Origin: Marinagarivorans cellulosilyticus
Lineage (GTDB): Bacteria > Pseudomonadota > Gammaproteobacteria > Pseudomonadales > Cellvibrionaceae
Assembly (NCBI RefSeq): GCF_021655555.1
Contig: NZ_AP023086.1
Span: forward strand, 4,928,685 to 4,992,684
DNA: 64,000 nt
Direction of reading: 5' to 3'
A model generated the notes under the pieces. It saw only the letters and a program-made list of their open reading frames with translations, was not told the DNA's origin and did no database searches. Made by a program: the position numbers and the translations under genes. Of the stretch, positions 63,560 through 64,000 are shown piece by piece (positions within the stretch are counted from its first letter, which is position 1; every line of letters starts with the position of its first letter).

Positions 63560-64000
63560 GTGAAAAAAACAATAAGCATTGTATTACTTTTAGCATTTAC
63601 ATTACTTACAGACTTTGACGCTATAGCCAAAGAGAATACACTGTATTTTAATATCCCAAAGCAATCGCTGGATCAAGCCTTAATTGCATTCTCTTTACGT
63701 ACTAATATTATAATTATTGCCCGCCCCGAAAAAATTAAACATTTAGAATCCAAAAGTATTATCGGTGACTTTGAGGTAGACGATGCTTTACTTCAAATGC
63801 TTAGCAACAATAGACTTATAGCAATCCCCCAAAACAATGGCGGCTATGTAATACGTGAAAAAATCACAACACCAGAGCCACCACGTGATACACCGACAAT
63901 AACTTCCCCCATACGCCATATTGATGAAGTTTTTGTGTATGGATTTCCCTTTGCATCAAAGCCATCTACGCCCACCAAGGCTGCTACAACATTTGATAAT
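63560..64000 (+). CDS. TonB-dependent receptor with STN signalling domain, partial
   Basis: The frame from GTG 63560 to the window end gives 147 residues with no stop. A signal peptide (KKTISIVLLLAFTLLT, cut near AIAKE) is followed by a secretin/TonB N-terminal (STN) domain, with YFNIPKQSLDQALIAFS near residue 34 and DFEVDDALLQML and GYVIR later. A Pro/Thr linker and a TonB-box-like DEVFVYG near residue 128 come next. The plug and barrel lie beyond the window. With the preceding sigma and FecR genes this is a complete surface-signalling module; the ligand, perhaps a siderophore or oligosaccharide, cannot be told. Confidence 0.88.
   Translation, partial: MKKTISIVLLLAFTLLTDFDAIAKENTLYFNIPKQSLDQALIAFSLRTNIIIIARPEKIKHLESKSIIGDFEVDDALLQMLSNNRLIAIPQNNGGYVIREKITTPEPPRDTPTITSPIRHIDEVFVYGFPFASKPSTPTKAATTFDN

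Overview
The window looks like chromosomal DNA of a marine, polysaccharide-adapted Gammaproteobacterium, most likely a Cellvibrionaceae relative (Teredinibacter, Simiduia or Saccharophagus type). The reasons are the housekeeping block trkH-trkA-rsmB-fmt-def / LysM-dprA, secreted proteins rich in thrombospondin-3 repeats, GlyGly-CTERM-like tails, lipoprotein peptidases, and an ECF sigma/FecR/TonB-receptor module. This placement is inference from gene content; no 16S gene is present.

Layout. (1) 1-1541, minus strand: a trypsin-like protease gene (cut by the window edge) translationally coupled to a ComEC-type metallo-beta-lactamase-fold gene. This pair resembles the first two genes of an Avs1-type antiviral STAND system, whose NTPase would lie beyond base 1. 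A gene-poor stretch follows. (2) 2454-7867: ydcF-like gene, pgm, a zinc-ribbon metallopeptidase and an FG-GAP lipoprotein. (3) 8381-22141: one giant gene (about 4586 aa) with 25 Ig-like repeats of exactly 99 residues, a long TSP3 region, an internal GlyGly-CTERM-like segment and then what looks like a complete OmpA-family outer-membrane protein. (4) 22569-35275: NTF2-like protein, esterase, DUF885 peptidase, a MipA-DUF3019-response regulator-histidine kinase operon split by an IS5-like MITE, an S41 protease lipoprotein and a TSP3/GlyGly-CTERM surface protein. (5) 35451-42807: alpha-2-macroglobulin lipoprotein and pbpC, followed by an IS110 transposase remnant. (6) 43450-51701: potassium uptake and translation-initiation block, then the LysM gene and dprA. 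(7) 51761-56636: tRNA-Arg(TCG), a tautomerase-like gene, a three-gene retropepsin / inactive transglutaminase-7TM / ATP-grasp operon, and a thioredoxin-family gene. (8) 56753-59109: DUF4405 membrane protein and a hexapeptide acyltransferase. (9) 59298-61780: a BigR/SqrR-type reactive-sulfur operon with three palindromic operator-like sites. (10) 62006-64000: ECF sigma, FecR and the start of a TonB-dependent receptor.

The strongest leads for new biology are the probable defence pair at the left edge, the adhesin-OmpA giant protein with its possible internal translation start, and the protease/transglutaminase/ATP-grasp operon. Mobile-DNA traces include three copies of a palindromic dispersed repeat, the MITE with a TTAA target duplication, and the IS110 remnant. 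All calls are from reading the sequence; no database search was run.
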